Positions 23,512 through 32,128 of a stretch of 64,000 nt of DNA are shown here, in pieces; within the stretch, counting starts at the first letter, position 1; every line of letters begins with the position of its first letter. Source of the stretch: Capillimicrobium parvum (lineage in GTDB: Bacteria > Actinomycetota > Thermoleophilia > Solirubrobacterales > Solirubrobacteraceae); the NCBI RefSeq assembly GCF_021172045.1, contig NZ_CP087164.1:2170001-2234000 (forward strand). The letters run 5' to 3'. Position numbers and translations under genes: made by a program. The notes beneath the pieces are model-generated. The model was not told the DNA's origin. It ran no database searches and saw only the letters and a list, made by a program, of their open reading frames with translations.

Positions 23512-24238
23512 GGCGCGCGAGCGCCCGGCGCAGGATCCGCGAGACCTGCATCTGCGAGCACCCGAGCTCGGCCGCGATCTCCGTCTGCGTCATGTCGCGC
23601 ACGAACCGCAGGTACAGCGCGTGGCGGTCGCGCTCGTCGAGCAGGTCGCGCAGGTCGCGCAGGTCGGCGACCTCCTCGGCCAGCGTGAGGCGCTCGTCCT
23701 CCGCGCCGACCGTGTCGGCGACGGTGCGGTCGCCATCCTCGATCCGGCCCGCCGGGGCGTCGAGCGACGTCGCCGAGTAGGCGCTGCCGGCCTGGAGCGC
23801 CTCGAGCACCTCCTCGAGGTCCATGCCGAGCCGCTCCGCGAGCTGCTGGGCCGTGGGCGAGCGACCCTCCTCGGTGGTGAAGCGCTCGACCGCCTTGGTC
23901 ACGGCGAGCACGCGCTCCTGCAGCGGGCGGGGGACCCGGACGGCCCACGAGTGGTCGCGCAGGTAGCGACGCACCTCGCCGTACATCGTGGGGATGGCGT
24001 AGGTGCGAAGGGGCGACCCGAACCTGGGGTCGTAGCGGTCGATCGCCTTGATCAGCCCCAGCCAGGCGACCTGCATCAGGTCGTCCTCGTGGCCGCGGGC
24101 GTGGTAGGCGCCGGCGACGCGGCGGACGAGCGGCAGCATGCGGCGCACGAGCTCATCACGGGCGGACTCGTCGCCCTGGCGGCGGTAGCGCTCGAGCAGC
24201 CACTGCTCGGATACGACAGGGGTCGCTGACTTCGGCAT
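23453..24238 (-). CDS. SigB/SigF-family alternative sigma factor
   Basis: This 261-aa group-3 sigma-70 factor has region 2 (HEDDLMQVAWLGLIKAIDRYDPRFGSPLRTYAIPTMYGEVRRYLRD, about 50-95), region 3 (RSPTAQQLAERLGMDLEEVLEAL, about 125-148) and region 4 (LRFVRDMTQTEIAAELGCSQMQVSRILRRAL, about 208-240). This is the layout of SigB/SigF general stress sigma factors. GGAAGGAG precedes ATG 24238. No anti-sigma or anti-anti-sigma gene is adjacent, unlike many rsb loci. Promoters resembling its class consensus precede the manganese catalase and the heptose operon. Confidence 0.92.
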   Translation of the reverse strand: MPKSATPVVSEQWLLERYRRQGDESARDELVRRMLPLVRRVAGAYHARGHEDDLMQVAWLGLIKAIDRYDPRFGSPLRTYAIPTMYGEVRRYLRDHSWAVRVPRPLQERVLAVTKAVERFTTEEGRSPTAQQLAERLGMDLEEVLEALQAGSAYSATSLDAPAGRIEDGDRTVADTVGAEDERLTLAEEVADLRDLRDLLDERDRHALYLRFVRDMTQTEIAAELGCSQMQVSRILRRALARLSERANRTPVQLEREPVLA

Positions 24239-24468
24239 GGACTCTCCTTCCGGTTAGGGCGGGAGTCCGAAGACCGCACGCTGCGAGCACGCGGTCCGTC
24301 CTTCCAGATGATCCCTCGGGGCCTGCCGCCTGTGCCGTTCGGTCCGGGCGGCGACCTTCCCGAGCCGTACCCGCAGGTTCTACCTCACATGCGCCGTGTC
24401 GAGCGGCCCGCGCCGGGGGGTCAGAACGCTGACCTGCGTGGGTGGGACGCCCCCGGTCGCAGCGCCGC

Positions 24469-24474
24469 TAGATT
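24469..24474 (+). promoter_or_regulatory. Candidate -10 (TAGATT) of trpS
   Basis: TAGATT ends 10 nt before the trpS GTG with no Shine-Dalgarno, suggesting a leaderless mRNA. The rest of the 246-nt gap between the sigma factor and trpS genes shows no T-box, leader peptide or other gene. Confidence 0.4.
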
Positions 24475-24484
24475 CCTGCGGCTC

Positions 24485-25474
24485 GTGCGCATCTTCAGCG
24501 GAATCCAGCCCACCGGTCGCAAGCACCTCGGCAACTACATCGGCGCGATCCAGCACTACGTCGCCGGCCAGGACGCCGGCGAGTCGATCTACTGCGTCGT
24601 CGACCTCCACGCGACGACGGTGCCCTACGACCCGCGGGAGCTGCGCGAACGGCTCTACGACACCGCGGCGATCCTCATCGCCGCCGGCCTCGATCCCGAG
24701 CGCTGCATCCTCTTCCGCCAGTCCGACGTGCAGGAGCACAGCGAGCTGAGCTGGCTGCTCTCGTCGGTCACGGCCTGGGGCGATCTGAACCGGATGCACC
24801 AGTTCAAGGAGAAGTCCGCCGCCCAGCGCGACCTGGTCTCCGCGAGCCTGTTCACGTACCCGGTGCTGATGGCGGCCGACGTGCTCGCCTACCGCGCGAC
24901 GACGGTGCCGGTCGGCGACGACCAGCGCCAGCACGTGGAGCTCATGCGCGACATCGCCGAGCGCTTCAACGCACGCTACGGCGAGATCCTCGTCGTCCCG
25001 GACGGGCAGTTCCCGGAGGTCGGCGCACGGATCATGGACCTGCAGGATCCGGCCAGGAAGATGTCGACGACCGGCGGCAGCGTGGAGGGCACGGTCTACG
25101 TCCTCGACGAGCCGAAGGCCATCGAGAAGAAGCTCAAGCGGGCGGTGACCGACTCGGGCACGGAGATCCGCGCCGGCGCCGACAAGCCGGGCGTGACGAA
25201 CCTGCTCGACATCCTCGCCGCGGCGCGCGGGACGACGGTGGCCGAGGCGCAGGCGTCGATGGCGGACGCGCGCGGCTACGGCGACCTGAAGGCGGCGACG
25301 GCCGAGGCGGTCATCGCGCTGCTCGATCCCGTGCGCACCCGCTACGAGGAGCTGCGCACCGACGAGGACCGGCTCGAGGCGGTCCTGGCCGCGGGCGCCG
25401 ACAAGGCGCGCGCGATCGCCGCCGACACGCTGGCCGACGTCCGGCGCGTCATGGGCGTCGGACCCGCTCGCTGA
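24485..25474 (+). CDS. trpS: Tryptophanyl-tRNA synthetase
   Basis: This 329-aa class I aminoacyl-tRNA synthetase charges tRNA-Trp. The N-terminus RIFSGIQPTGRKHLGNYIGA contains the HIGH-equivalent KHLGN, and ARKMSTTGG is the KMSKS-equivalent loop. VVDLHATTVPYDP, DVLAYRATTVPVGDDQRQHVEL and the RIMDLQDP segment are family hallmarks. The frame is open upstream, but GTG 24485 places the conserved GIQPTG at residue 6 as in homologues. The 3' end overlaps the convergent amidase gene by 26 nt. Confidence 0.96.
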   Translation: MRIFSGIQPTGRKHLGNYIGAIQHYVAGQDAGESIYCVVDLHATTVPYDPRELRERLYDTAAILIAAGLDPERCILFRQSDVQEHSELSWLLSSVTAWGDLNRMHQFKEKSAAQRDLVSASLFTYPVLMAADVLAYRATTVPVGDDQRQHVELMRDIAERFNARYGEILVVPDGQFPEVGARIMDLQDPARKMSTTGGSVEGTVYVLDEPKAIEKKLKRAVTDSGTEIRAGADKPGVTNLLDILAAARGTTVAEAQASMADARGYGDLKAATAEAVIALLDPVRTRYEELRTDEDRLEAVLAAGADKARAIAADTLADVRRVMGVGPAR

Positions 25475-26708
25475 ACGCGAGCAGCGCCTCGTCGCTGCCG
25501 GGACGCCCGATCACCTGGGCGCCGATCGGCAGCCCCGGGCCGGGCAGCGGCGTGGTGACGACCGGGACCGGCACCTGCGAGAGCGGGACGACGCACTGCA
25601 GCAGCGGCGTGCGCACGTCGGCCAGGTCGCGCGGCGGGGCGACGATGGGCGATGCGGGGGCGAGCAGCACGTCGTAGCGGTCGAGCGCGTCGAGCACCGC
25701 TCGCGCGATCGCCACGCGCTCGGCACGCGCCTGCAGGTACTGGTCGTCGGTGACCCGCGCCCCAATGGCGATGCGCTGCGCGACGTCGGGCGCGAGGTCG
25801 TCGTGGTCGACGCCCCGGGCGGCCGTGATGCGAGCCGCCTCGTAGAGCTGGATCGTCGGATGCACCTCGTGGGCGCGGGCGAGCCCGGGCAGCGCGATCT
25901 CGTCGGCCCCGAGGGCCGCCGCGGTGGCCCGGACGCGCTCGGCCACCTCCGGCGCGGCGTCGTCGGTGAGCGTCGTGACGAGCGCGATCCGGCGCGGCGG
26001 AGGGGCGGCGGGCGCGGTGCCCGGGATCGTCATGGCCGTCAGCAGCAGGGCGGCGTCCGCGGCATCGGCGGCCATGGGCCCGGCGATGTCGTAGGAGGGC
26101 GCGAGGGCCAGCACGCCGTCCATGGGCACGCGGCCCGGGGTGGCGCGCACGGACACGATCCCGCACAGCGCGGCCGGGATGCGCAGCGAGCCGCTCGTGT
26201 CCGTCCCGACGCCGCCCAGGGCGAGGCCGGCAGCGACCGCGACGGCGGGACCGGAGGACGAGCCGCCGGGCAGCCGGTCCGGGTCGTGCGGGTTGCGGCA
26301 CGGCAGGCGCCACGGATTGGCGCCGTCGATGCCGAACGCCCACTCGTTCGTGTGGCCCTTGCCGACGATGACGGCGCCGGCCGCGCGCAGCGAGCGCACG
26401 CAGGCGGCGTCGCCCCCGGGGACGTGCGACCAGCGGCGCGAGCAGGCGGTGGTCGGCATGCCGGCGACGTCGAGGAGGTCCTTGACGATGATCGGCAGGC
26501 CGAGCAGCGGCCGGTCGTCCCCGGCGGCGCGGGCATCGTCGGCCGCGCGTGCGGCGCGGCGGGCGCCCTCGGCGTCAACGTGGACGTAGCAGCCGAGCTG
26601 CGACTGCTCGTCGATGCGGCGCAGGAGGCCCTCGAGCAGGTCGGCGGCGCTGAGCTCCCGGGCGGCGAGGGAGCGCAGAGCGGCGGTGGCGGTCGGGGGC
26701 GCGGCCAT
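25449..26708 (-). CDS. Amidase signature family hydrolase
   Basis: This 419-aa protein has the complete amidase-signature Ser-cisSer-Lys triad: Lys76 in PIIVKDLLD, Ser151 in GGSSSGPA and nucleophile Ser174 in GTDTSGSLRIPA. The surrounding GKGHTNEWAFGIDGANPWRLPCRNPHDPDRLPGGS block and LLAPASPIVAPP are typical. The family includes GatA, but no gatB/gatC genes are nearby and the sequence is shorter than GatA. A stand-alone amide hydrolase of unknown substrate is therefore more likely. It is convergent with trpS and divergent from scpA. Confidence 0.88.
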   Translation of the reverse strand: MAAPPTATAALRSLAARELSAADLLEGLLRRIDEQSQLGCYVHVDAEGARRAARAADDARAAGDDRPLLGLPIIVKDLLDVAGMPTTACSRRWSHVPGGDAACVRSLRAAGAVIVGKGHTNEWAFGIDGANPWRLPCRNPHDPDRLPGGSSSGPAVAVAAGLALGGVGTDTSGSLRIPAALCGIVSVRATPGRVPMDGVLALAPSYDIAGPMAADAADAALLLTAMTIPGTAPAAPPPRRIALVTTLTDDAAPEVAERVRATAAALGADEIALPGLARAHEVHPTIQLYEAARITAARGVDHDDLAPDVAQRIAIGARVTDDQYLQARAERVAIARAVLDALDRYDVLLAPASPIVAPPRDLADVRTPLLQCVVPLSQVPVPVVTTPLPGPGLPIGAQVIGRPGSDEALLAFSERVRRP

Positions 26709-26744
26709 GGCGTGCAAGTGTGCCGGGGCGACCGGACCCACCGC

Positions 26745-26750
26745 TACGGT
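26745..26750 (+). promoter_or_regulatory. Candidate -10 (TACGGT) of scpAB
   Basis: TACGGT ends 6 nt before ATG 26757 and no Shine-Dalgarno is present, a leaderless arrangement like several others in the window. Confidence 0.35.
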
Positions 26751-26756
26751 GTCGCC

Positions 26757-27515
26757 ATGTCCGTCGTCGCCGACCTGGAGCTGGACCTCGACGTCTTCAC
26801 CGGGCCGTTCGATCTCCTGCTCTCGCTCGTGCTGCGCGAGGAGGTCGACCTGCTCGAGGTGGCGATGGCCGACGTGGTCCTCGCGTACCTCGACCATCTC
26901 GAGGCGCGCGGCGAGCTCGACCTCGAGCAGGCGACGGAGTTCCTCGTGCTGGTCGCGTCGCTGCTCGAGCTGAAGTCGCGGCTCATGCTGCCCCGCGAGG
27001 AGGAGGAGCTGCTCGACCTCGAGCCCGGCGAGGCGGCCGAGGAGCTGCTGGCGCGGATGCTCGAGGCCATGCGCTATCGCGGCGCGGCGGGCGACCTGCG
27101 GGCCCGGCTCGAGGCCGAGGAGGGCGTCCGCTACCGGTCGGCGCCGCCGCCGGCGTGGATCAAGCGCCCGGATCTGGCCGAGCTCGACGGGGTGTACGAC
27201 CCGGCGCGGCTCGGCAGGGCGCTCGGCGTCCTGCTCACGCCGCCTCCCGAGGTGTCGCTGAGCCACGTGACGATGCCGACGGTCAGCGTCGCCGACCGGC
27301 TGGGCCACCTGCGGCGCCTGCTGCGCCGCGGCGCGACGTCGTTCGACGAGGCGGTCCGCGGGGCCGATCGCGTCACCGTGGCCGTCACCGTGTGGGCGCT
27401 GCTCGAGCTCTACAAGCGCGGCGAGGCGACCTGGGTGCAGGACGAGCCGTTCGGCGACATCGCGATCACGCCGGTCAACGTGGGGCCGAGCGCCGTGGGG
27501 CGGGCGGTCGCATGA
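26757..27515 (+). CDS. scpA: Segregation and condensation protein A (kleisin)
   Basis: This 252-aa kleisin bridges SMC heads with ScpB in chromosome condensation. The N-terminal SMC-neck-binding region FTGPFDLLLSLVLREEVDLLEVAMADVVLAYLDHL (about 14-48) and LEQATEFLVLVASLLELKSRLMLP (about 56-80) are highly characteristic. The C-terminal winged helix ends ATWVQDEPFGDIAI. The stop overlaps scpB by 4 nt (ATGA), the common bacterial arrangement. smc is not in the window. Confidence 0.95.
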   Translation: MSVVADLELDLDVFTGPFDLLLSLVLREEVDLLEVAMADVVLAYLDHLEARGELDLEQATEFLVLVASLLELKSRLMLPREEEELLDLEPGEAAEELLARMLEAMRYRGAAGDLRARLEAEEGVRYRSAPPPAWIKRPDLAELDGVYDPARLGRALGVLLTPPPEVSLSHVTMPTVSVADRLGHLRRLLRRGATSFDEAVRGADRVTVAVTVWALLELYKRGEATWVQDEPFGDIAITPVNVGPSAVGRAVA

Positions 27516-28102
27516 GCGAGATGGCCCGGATCGTCGAGGCGCTGCTGTTCCTGTCGCCGGAGCCGGTGTCGGTCGAGGACCTGGCGGCGGCGGTCGACTC
27601 GTGGCCCGACGAGGTGGCGGCGGCGCTCGAGGAGCTCCGCGGCGCGTACGCCGAGGGCGAGCGCGGGCTCATCCTCAAGGAGGTGGCGGGCGGCTTCACG
27701 CTCGCGACGGATCCGGTCGCCGAGGCGGCGGCCAAGCGCCTGCTCGCCCGGCCGCGCACCCCGCCGCTGACCCCGGCGCAGGCGGAGGCGCTGGCGATCA
27801 TCGCCTACCTGCAGCCGGTCTCGCGGCCGGAGATGGCGCGCATCCGCGGCGTGTCGTCGGACTCGGCGACGCAGACGCTGCTGGAGCGCGGCCTGGTCGA
27901 GGAGTCGGGCCGCTCGCAGTTCGGCGCGGTCCTGTACCGGACGACGCCGCTGTTCCTCAAGCTGTTCGGCCTGGGGTCCCTCGACGACCTGCCCGACCCA
28001 TCGCAGTGGGACCCGAGCCCCGAGGAGGCGGCCGACCTGCGCGATCGCCTGCTGCGTGCGGGCGAGCAGCGCGCGCCCGCGGCGCCGGCCGACGCGGCCT
28101 GA
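27512..28102 (+). CDS. scpB: Segregation and condensation protein B
   Basis: This 196-aa ScpB consists of two winged helices: N-domain MARIVEALLFLSPEPVSVEDLAAAVD, and C-domain LTPAQAEALAIIAYLQPVSRPEMARIRGVSSDSATQTLLERGLVEE followed by the strand GAVLYRTTPLFLKLFGLGSLDDLP. It dimerises and binds ScpA. A 37-nt gap separates it from the convergent hydrogenase-like operon. In many actinobacteria scpB is followed directly by rluB, which here lies 8.4 kb away. Confidence 0.95.
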   Translation: MSEMARIVEALLFLSPEPVSVEDLAAAVDSWPDEVAAALEELRGAYAEGERGLILKEVAGGFTLATDPVAEAAAKRLLARPRTPPLTPAQAEALAIIAYLQPVSRPEMARIRGVSSDSATQTLLERGLVEESGRSQFGAVLYRTTPLFLKLFGLGSLDDLPDPSQWDPSPEEAADLRDRLLRAGEQRAPAAPADAA

Positions 28103-28139
28103 CGCCCCTCGGCTCATGGCTCGCCGCGCCGGGCGCCCG

Positions 28140-28607
28140 TCAGGCCACGCGCGGCAGCCCGCCGTCGAGTGCGCCCAAAAGCCCCTCGGCGATCGCGTCG
28201 GGTGTCGGCGGGCAGCCGGGGATGCGGACCGCGACGGGCAGGAGCTCCTCGAGCGGCTCGGCGAGCGCCGCCGGGTCGCCGAGCACGTTGCAGCCCATCG
28301 CGCAATCGCCCAGCGCGGCGACGAGCCGCGGCTCGGGCATCGCGGCGTAGGCGGCGAGCAGCGCCTCGCGCATGCGGGTGGTGACGGGCCCGGTGACGAG
28401 CAGGATGTCCGCGTGGCGGGGCGAGGCGACGATGCCGATGCCGAAGCGCTGCAGGTCGTAGAACGGGCTCGCGGCGGCCTGCAGCTCGTGCTCGCAGCCG
28501 TTGCACGAGCCGGCATCGACGTGGCGGACGGCGAGCGAGGCGGGGCGGCCGCGGGGCAGGCGGGCGTCGCGACGGACGCGATTCAGCTGGCGGAGAAGGA
28601 CGTGCAT
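28140..28607 (-). CDS. Hydrogenase small subunit-like protein (HyfI/HycG, NuoB family)
   Basis: This 155-aa NuoB-family protein keeps all four proximal [4Fe-4S] cysteines: Cys35 and Cys38 in SCNGCEHEL, Cys102 in GDCAMGC and Cys132 in PGCPPTP. It would pair with the large subunit at 28607-30040 and pass electrons through this cluster. The size fits the HyfI/HycG branch of group-4 hydrogenases. It is the last gene of the ArsR-headed operon, joined by a TGATG junction, and faces scpB. Confidence 0.9.
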   Translation of the reverse strand: MHVLLRQLNRVRRDARLPRGRPASLAVRHVDAGSCNGCEHELQAAASPFYDLQRFGIGIVASPRHADILLVTGPVTTRMREALLAAYAAMPEPRLVAALGDCAMGCNVLGDPAALAEPLEELLPVAVRIPGCPPTPDAIAEGLLGALDGGLPRVA

Positions 28608-30040
28608 CAGCGGTCGGCGCAGGCGTAGCAGAGCTCGAAGCTCTTGTTGATGAGCGGGAAGTCGGGCAGGAGGTTGCCCGCGGCGGCGTGGGCGACCGCG
28701 GGCCAGTTCGCGTACGAGCCGGTGCGCAGGTGTACGCGCGCGACGCGGTCGCCGTCGAGCTCCACGGCGCAGAGCGTGGCGCCGCGCGGGCTCTCGACGA
28801 GGCCGGTGCCGAAGTTCGGCGCGTCCCGGGCCGCGGTCACGACGCCGCCGGGCGCGATCTCCCCGCTCGCCAGCAGCTCCCCGAGCACGGCGCACGTCGA
28901 CTCGAGCTCGAGCGCGCGGACCTGCAGGCGTGCGCGCACGTCGCCCGCCGGAGCCTCGGGCACCGCGGCCGCCAGGTCGCCGTAGGCGAGCCGCGGTGAG
29001 GTGGTGCGGACGTCCTCGCGGACGCCCGACGCGCGCGCGGCCGGGCCGACGGCGCCGAGCCGCACGGCGTCGTCGCGCGTGAGCACCCCGACGCCGTCCA
29101 GGCGCGCCTGGACCGACCGGGCGAACATGAGCGACCGCCACGCCTTTGCCGCGTCGTCGCCGATCGAACGCACCGCCTCGCCCGCGGTACGGGCGGCACC
29201 GCCGGACAAAGCGAGCGTGCTCCCGCCGACGGCCACCGAGCCGAACAGGAACCGGTGGCCGGTGAGCCGCGCGTTGAGCCGCTGCGCGCGTTCCTTGAGC
29301 GCCGCGAACGCCATCGCCCCGGGCGCGAACCCGACTCCCGCGCAGACGGCCGAGACGTCGTTGAGGTGGTTGTACAGGCGCTCGAGCTCGAGCAGGAGGG
29401 TGCGCGCCACGCGCAGGTCGTCGGACGGCCGGCGCCCCTGCGCCAACTCCACCGCCTGCGCATAGGCCACCGAGCTCGCCACGTGGCACGCCGCGCACGC
29501 CCGCCCGACGTGGGCCAGCCCGTGGTCGGCGTCGCCGCCCTGCGCCGCGCGCTCGAGGCCCCGATGCTTGTGGAACAGCCGCGCATCGAGCGCCAGGATG
29601 CGCTCGCCGACGAGGTGGAAGCGGAAGTGCCCGGACTCGATGACGCCGGCGTGGATCGGACCGACCGCCACGTCGTGGACGCCCTCGCCGGTCATGGGGA
29701 CCGTCCACGCGGAGGGGTCGGCCGGGTGGTCGACGAGCGGACGCAGCGGCTCGTGGCCGTCGAAGCCGAGCCCGTGCAGATCGTGGGCCTCGCGCTCGTC
29801 CCAGCCCGCCGCGGGCGCGAGGTCCACGACGCTCGGCACGCGCCGGGCCGCGCTGCGGCAGGCCAGCGAGCGCACCAGGGCGCCGTGCGCGACGAGGACG
29901 CGCCAGCGCAGCTCGTCGCCGTCATCGGTCGCGTAGGCGCCGGCGAAGCGCCCGCCGCCGTCGAGCGCCGCGGCGACCGCCTTGCGCCACAGGGGCAGCG
30001 GGACGTCGGCCGCGGTGGGCTTCGCCACGGCAAGGGTCAT
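28607..30040 (-). CDS. Group-4 [NiFe]-hydrogenase large subunit-like protein (HyfG/HycE)
   Basis: This 477-aa protein fuses a NuoC-like N-terminal domain (about 1-120; PSVVDLAPAAGWDEREAHDLHGLGFDGHEPLRPLVDHP) to a NuoD/hydrogenase large-subunit domain (about 122-477; GPIHAGVIESGHFRFHLVGE, KHRGLER). Both CxxC pairs that could ligate nickel are present: Cys182/Cys185 (GRACAACHVAS) and Cys471/Cys474 (ELCYACADR). The L2 motif lacks the usual Asp-Pro before its first cysteine. The chain ends right after this motif, so there is no C-terminal peptide for protease maturation. Either a true hydrogenase or a related ion-pumping redox module is possible. No hyp maturation genes are in the window. Confidence 0.87.
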   Translation of the reverse strand: MTLAVAKPTAADVPLPLWRKAVAAALDGGGRFAGAYATDDGDELRWRVLVAHGALVRSLACRSAARRVPSVVDLAPAAGWDEREAHDLHGLGFDGHEPLRPLVDHPADPSAWTVPMTGEGVHDVAVGPIHAGVIESGHFRFHLVGERILALDARLFHKHRGLERAAQGGDADHGLAHVGRACAACHVASSVAYAQAVELAQGRRPSDDLRVARTLLLELERLYNHLNDVSAVCAGVGFAPGAMAFAALKERAQRLNARLTGHRFLFGSVAVGGSTLALSGGAARTAGEAVRSIGDDAAKAWRSLMFARSVQARLDGVGVLTRDDAVRLGAVGPAARASGVREDVRTTSPRLAYGDLAAAVPEAPAGDVRARLQVRALELESTCAVLGELLASGEIAPGGVVTAARDAPNFGTGLVESPRGATLCAVELDGDRVARVHLRTGSYANWPAVAHAAAGNLLPDFPLINKSFELCYACADR

Positions 30041-31518
30041 GGCGCCACCGTCGCGAGCGAGTCGACCAGCTCCGAGCCGGGCAGCGCGAGGCCGGCCGCG
30101 GTCAGCGCCAGCAGCCCGATGGCGAGCACGGCCGTCATCGCCGCGATGCGCCGCTCGCTGCGCCGCGCCGCGTGGCGGCGGTGGCGGCGGGCGGGTCCGA
30201 CGACCCCCTCGAGCAGCGCGTGCAGCAGCCCGAGGAAGCCGAGCGCGAGCGCGACCGCGGCGATCGCCACGACGGCGGTCCTGCCCGCCTGGATGCCGCC
30301 CGCCAGCACCAGCAGCTCGGAGAGGAACAGCGGCGACGGCGGCAGCCCGCCGAGCGCGCCGAGGCTGACGCCCATCGCCGCCGCGGTGGCGGGGCTCGTC
30401 GCGGCGACGCCGTCCGGCGCGTGGTGCGACGCGCGGGGGTCGTGGCGCAGCAGCGGCAGGGCGGAGTAGAACCCGAGCGACTTCGCCAGGCCGTGGCCGG
30501 CGACGTGCAGCAGGACGCCGGCGATCGCCAGCGGGGTGCCGAAGCCGACGCCGAGCGCGATGACGCCCATGTGCTCGAGGCTCGAGAACGCGAGCAGCCG
30601 CTTGAACGGCAGCGCCCGCCACAGGAACGGGACGGCCACGAGCAGCGACGCGAGGCCGAAGCCGAGGAACAGCGCGCGGGCCGTGCTGGCGCCGACGGCG
30701 GGCTCCAGCGCGTCGCGCACCCGCCAGGCCACGAGCAGCACCGACGGCAGCAGCGCCGCGGAGAGCAGCGCGCTGACCGGCGCGGGCGCCTCGCTGTGCG
30801 CGTCCGGCAGCCAGTTGTGCACGGGCGCCCAGCCGATCTTCGTGGCCAGGCCGGCGAGGATCAGCACGAAGGCCAGCAGGCCGGCCCCCGGGGCCACCGC
30901 GCCGCTGTGCTCGTGCAGTGACCGCCAGTCGAGCGTGGACAGGCCGCCGCCCGGCAGCGCGATCGTCAGCACGACGATGCCCAGCAGCGCGACCGACAGT
31001 CCGAGCGAGGTCAGCACGAGGTACTTCCAGCCCGCCTCGAGCGCGTGGCGGCTGCCGGTGAACGCGACGAGCAGGGCCGACGCGGCGGTCGTGGCCTCGA
31101 CGAGCAGCCACGCGACCCCCAGGTTCCCGGCCAGCGGCACGGCCAGCAGGGCGGCCCAGAACAGGTGCAGCGCGACGTAGTAGCGGGCGCGCGAGCCGCG
31201 CGCTCCGGCGCCGGTGCGTCCTGCGTGGCGCAGGTAGACCGGCGACAGCAGCGCGCTGCCGAGCCCGACGACCGCCGTGAGCGCGAGGAACACGCCGCCG
31301 GCGCCGTCGAGGTACGTCCAGCCGTCGTCGATCGGGGCGGCGCCGCCGCGGGCGAGCACGACCGCCGCGAGCGTCAGCGCGACGGCCGCGGTCAGCACCG
31401 CCACCACGACGTTGCCGGCGTCGGCCTGGCGGGGCGTGCGGGCCGCCGCGACGAGCAGCGCGCCGAGCGCCGGGAGCCCGACGGTCAGCGAGGCGAGCAG
31501 GAGGGCGTGCTCAGTCAC
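30037..31518 (-). CDS. HyfF/NuoN-like proton-pumping membrane subunit
   Basis: This 493-aa polytopic membrane protein (about 14 helices) belongs to the Mrp antiporter-like family. It shows WLLVEATTAASALLVAFTGSRHALEAGWKYLVLTS, the broken-helix region GLATKIGWAPVHNWLPDAHSEAPAPVSALLS with the conserved lysine, and LAFSSLEHMGVIALGVGFG. These identify a HyfF-type subunit of group-4 hydrogenase complexes. The GTG start overlaps the HyfE-like gene by 8 nt and the stop overlaps the large subunit by 4 nt. Confidence 0.9.
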   Translation of the reverse strand: MTEHALLLASLTVGLPALGALLVAAARTPRQADAGNVVVAVLTAAVALTLAAVVLARGGAAPIDDGWTYLDGAGGVFLALTAVVGLGSALLSPVYLRHAGRTGAGARGSRARYYVALHLFWAALLAVPLAGNLGVAWLLVEATTAASALLVAFTGSRHALEAGWKYLVLTSLGLSVALLGIVVLTIALPGGGLSTLDWRSLHEHSGAVAPGAGLLAFVLILAGLATKIGWAPVHNWLPDAHSEAPAPVSALLSAALLPSVLLVAWRVRDALEPAVGASTARALFLGFGLASLLVAVPFLWRALPFKRLLAFSSLEHMGVIALGVGFGTPLAIAGVLLHVAGHGLAKSLGFYSALPLLRHDPRASHHAPDGVAATSPATAAAMGVSLGALGGLPPSPLFLSELLVLAGGIQAGRTAVVAIAAVALALGFLGLLHALLEGVVGPARRHRRHAARRSERRIAAMTAVLAIGLLALTAAGLALPGSELVDSLATVAP

Positions 31519-32128
31519 GCAGGCCCCGCAGCAGCTCGGTGTTGCCGGTGCCCAGCTCGAGATGGATGCGCCGGGTGAAGGCCGCCGCGACCGTCACGAC
31601 GAGCACGAGGTCGACGAGCGCGCCGAGCTCGACGGCGAACGGCACGCCGCCGTGCGCGCCGACCGCGAGGAGCGACAGGCCGTTCTCGGCGACGATCAGC
31701 CCGAGGAGCTGGAAGAGCGTCGGGCGCCGCGCCGCGACGATCGAGATGCCGACGAGGACGAGCGCGACCGCGGCGTCCTCCACCCGCGCGCTCGCCAGGC
31801 CCAGGGGCGGGACGAGGGCGGCGCCGGCCAGCGCCACGGCGACGCCGCCCGCGAGCCGCACGAGCGCGGTGGCGGCGGGCGTGACGGGCGCCGGCTCGCG
31901 CGTGCGCAGGACGACGAAGGCCAGCAGCGCGGGCAGCGCCACCGCCTTCGTCAGCAGGACGAGGGCGGCGACCAGGAACTCGGTGGAGCGCCCCGCCGCG
32001 AGGTGCAGCGCGCCGAGGCTGAGCAGCAGCGACTGCGCGGCGACGAGCGCGATGGCGACCGAGCGGCGGCGCACGGCGATGACCGCCAGGCCGAGCAGCA
32101 GGATCGCCGCGACGAGCGCCGAGCTCAC
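31511..32128 (-). CDS. HyfE-like membrane subunit
   Basis: This 205-aa hydrophobic protein has about six membrane helices and the NuoK-like C-terminal signature LFQLLGLIVAENGLSLLAV, matching HyfE of hydrogenase-4. SLLLSLGALHLAAGRSTEFLVAALVLLTKAVALPALLAF in the N-terminal half carries the conserved TK motif. The GTG start overlaps the HyfC-like gene by 4 nt. In E. coli hyfD sits between hyfC and hyfE; it is missing here. Confidence 0.87.
   Translation of the reverse strand: MSSALVAAILLLGLAVIAVRRRSVAIALVAAQSLLLSLGALHLAAGRSTEFLVAALVLLTKAVALPALLAFVVLRTREPAPVTPAATALVRLAGGVAVALAGAALVPPLGLASARVEDAAVALVLVGISIVAARRPTLFQLLGLIVAENGLSLLAVGAHGGVPFAVELGALVDLVLVVTVAAAFTRRIHLELGTGNTELLRGLRD

Noticed and set aside
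24239-24484. T-box or leader peptide upstream of trpS
   Set aside because: No T-box core sequence, no Trp-rich short ORF and no terminator-antiterminator pair could be seen.
28607-31111. An 834-codon frame joining the large subunit to an upstream extension
   Set aside because: The part before 30040 lies over the HyfF-like gene in another phase. The ATG at 30040 with a 4-nt overlap is the natural start.
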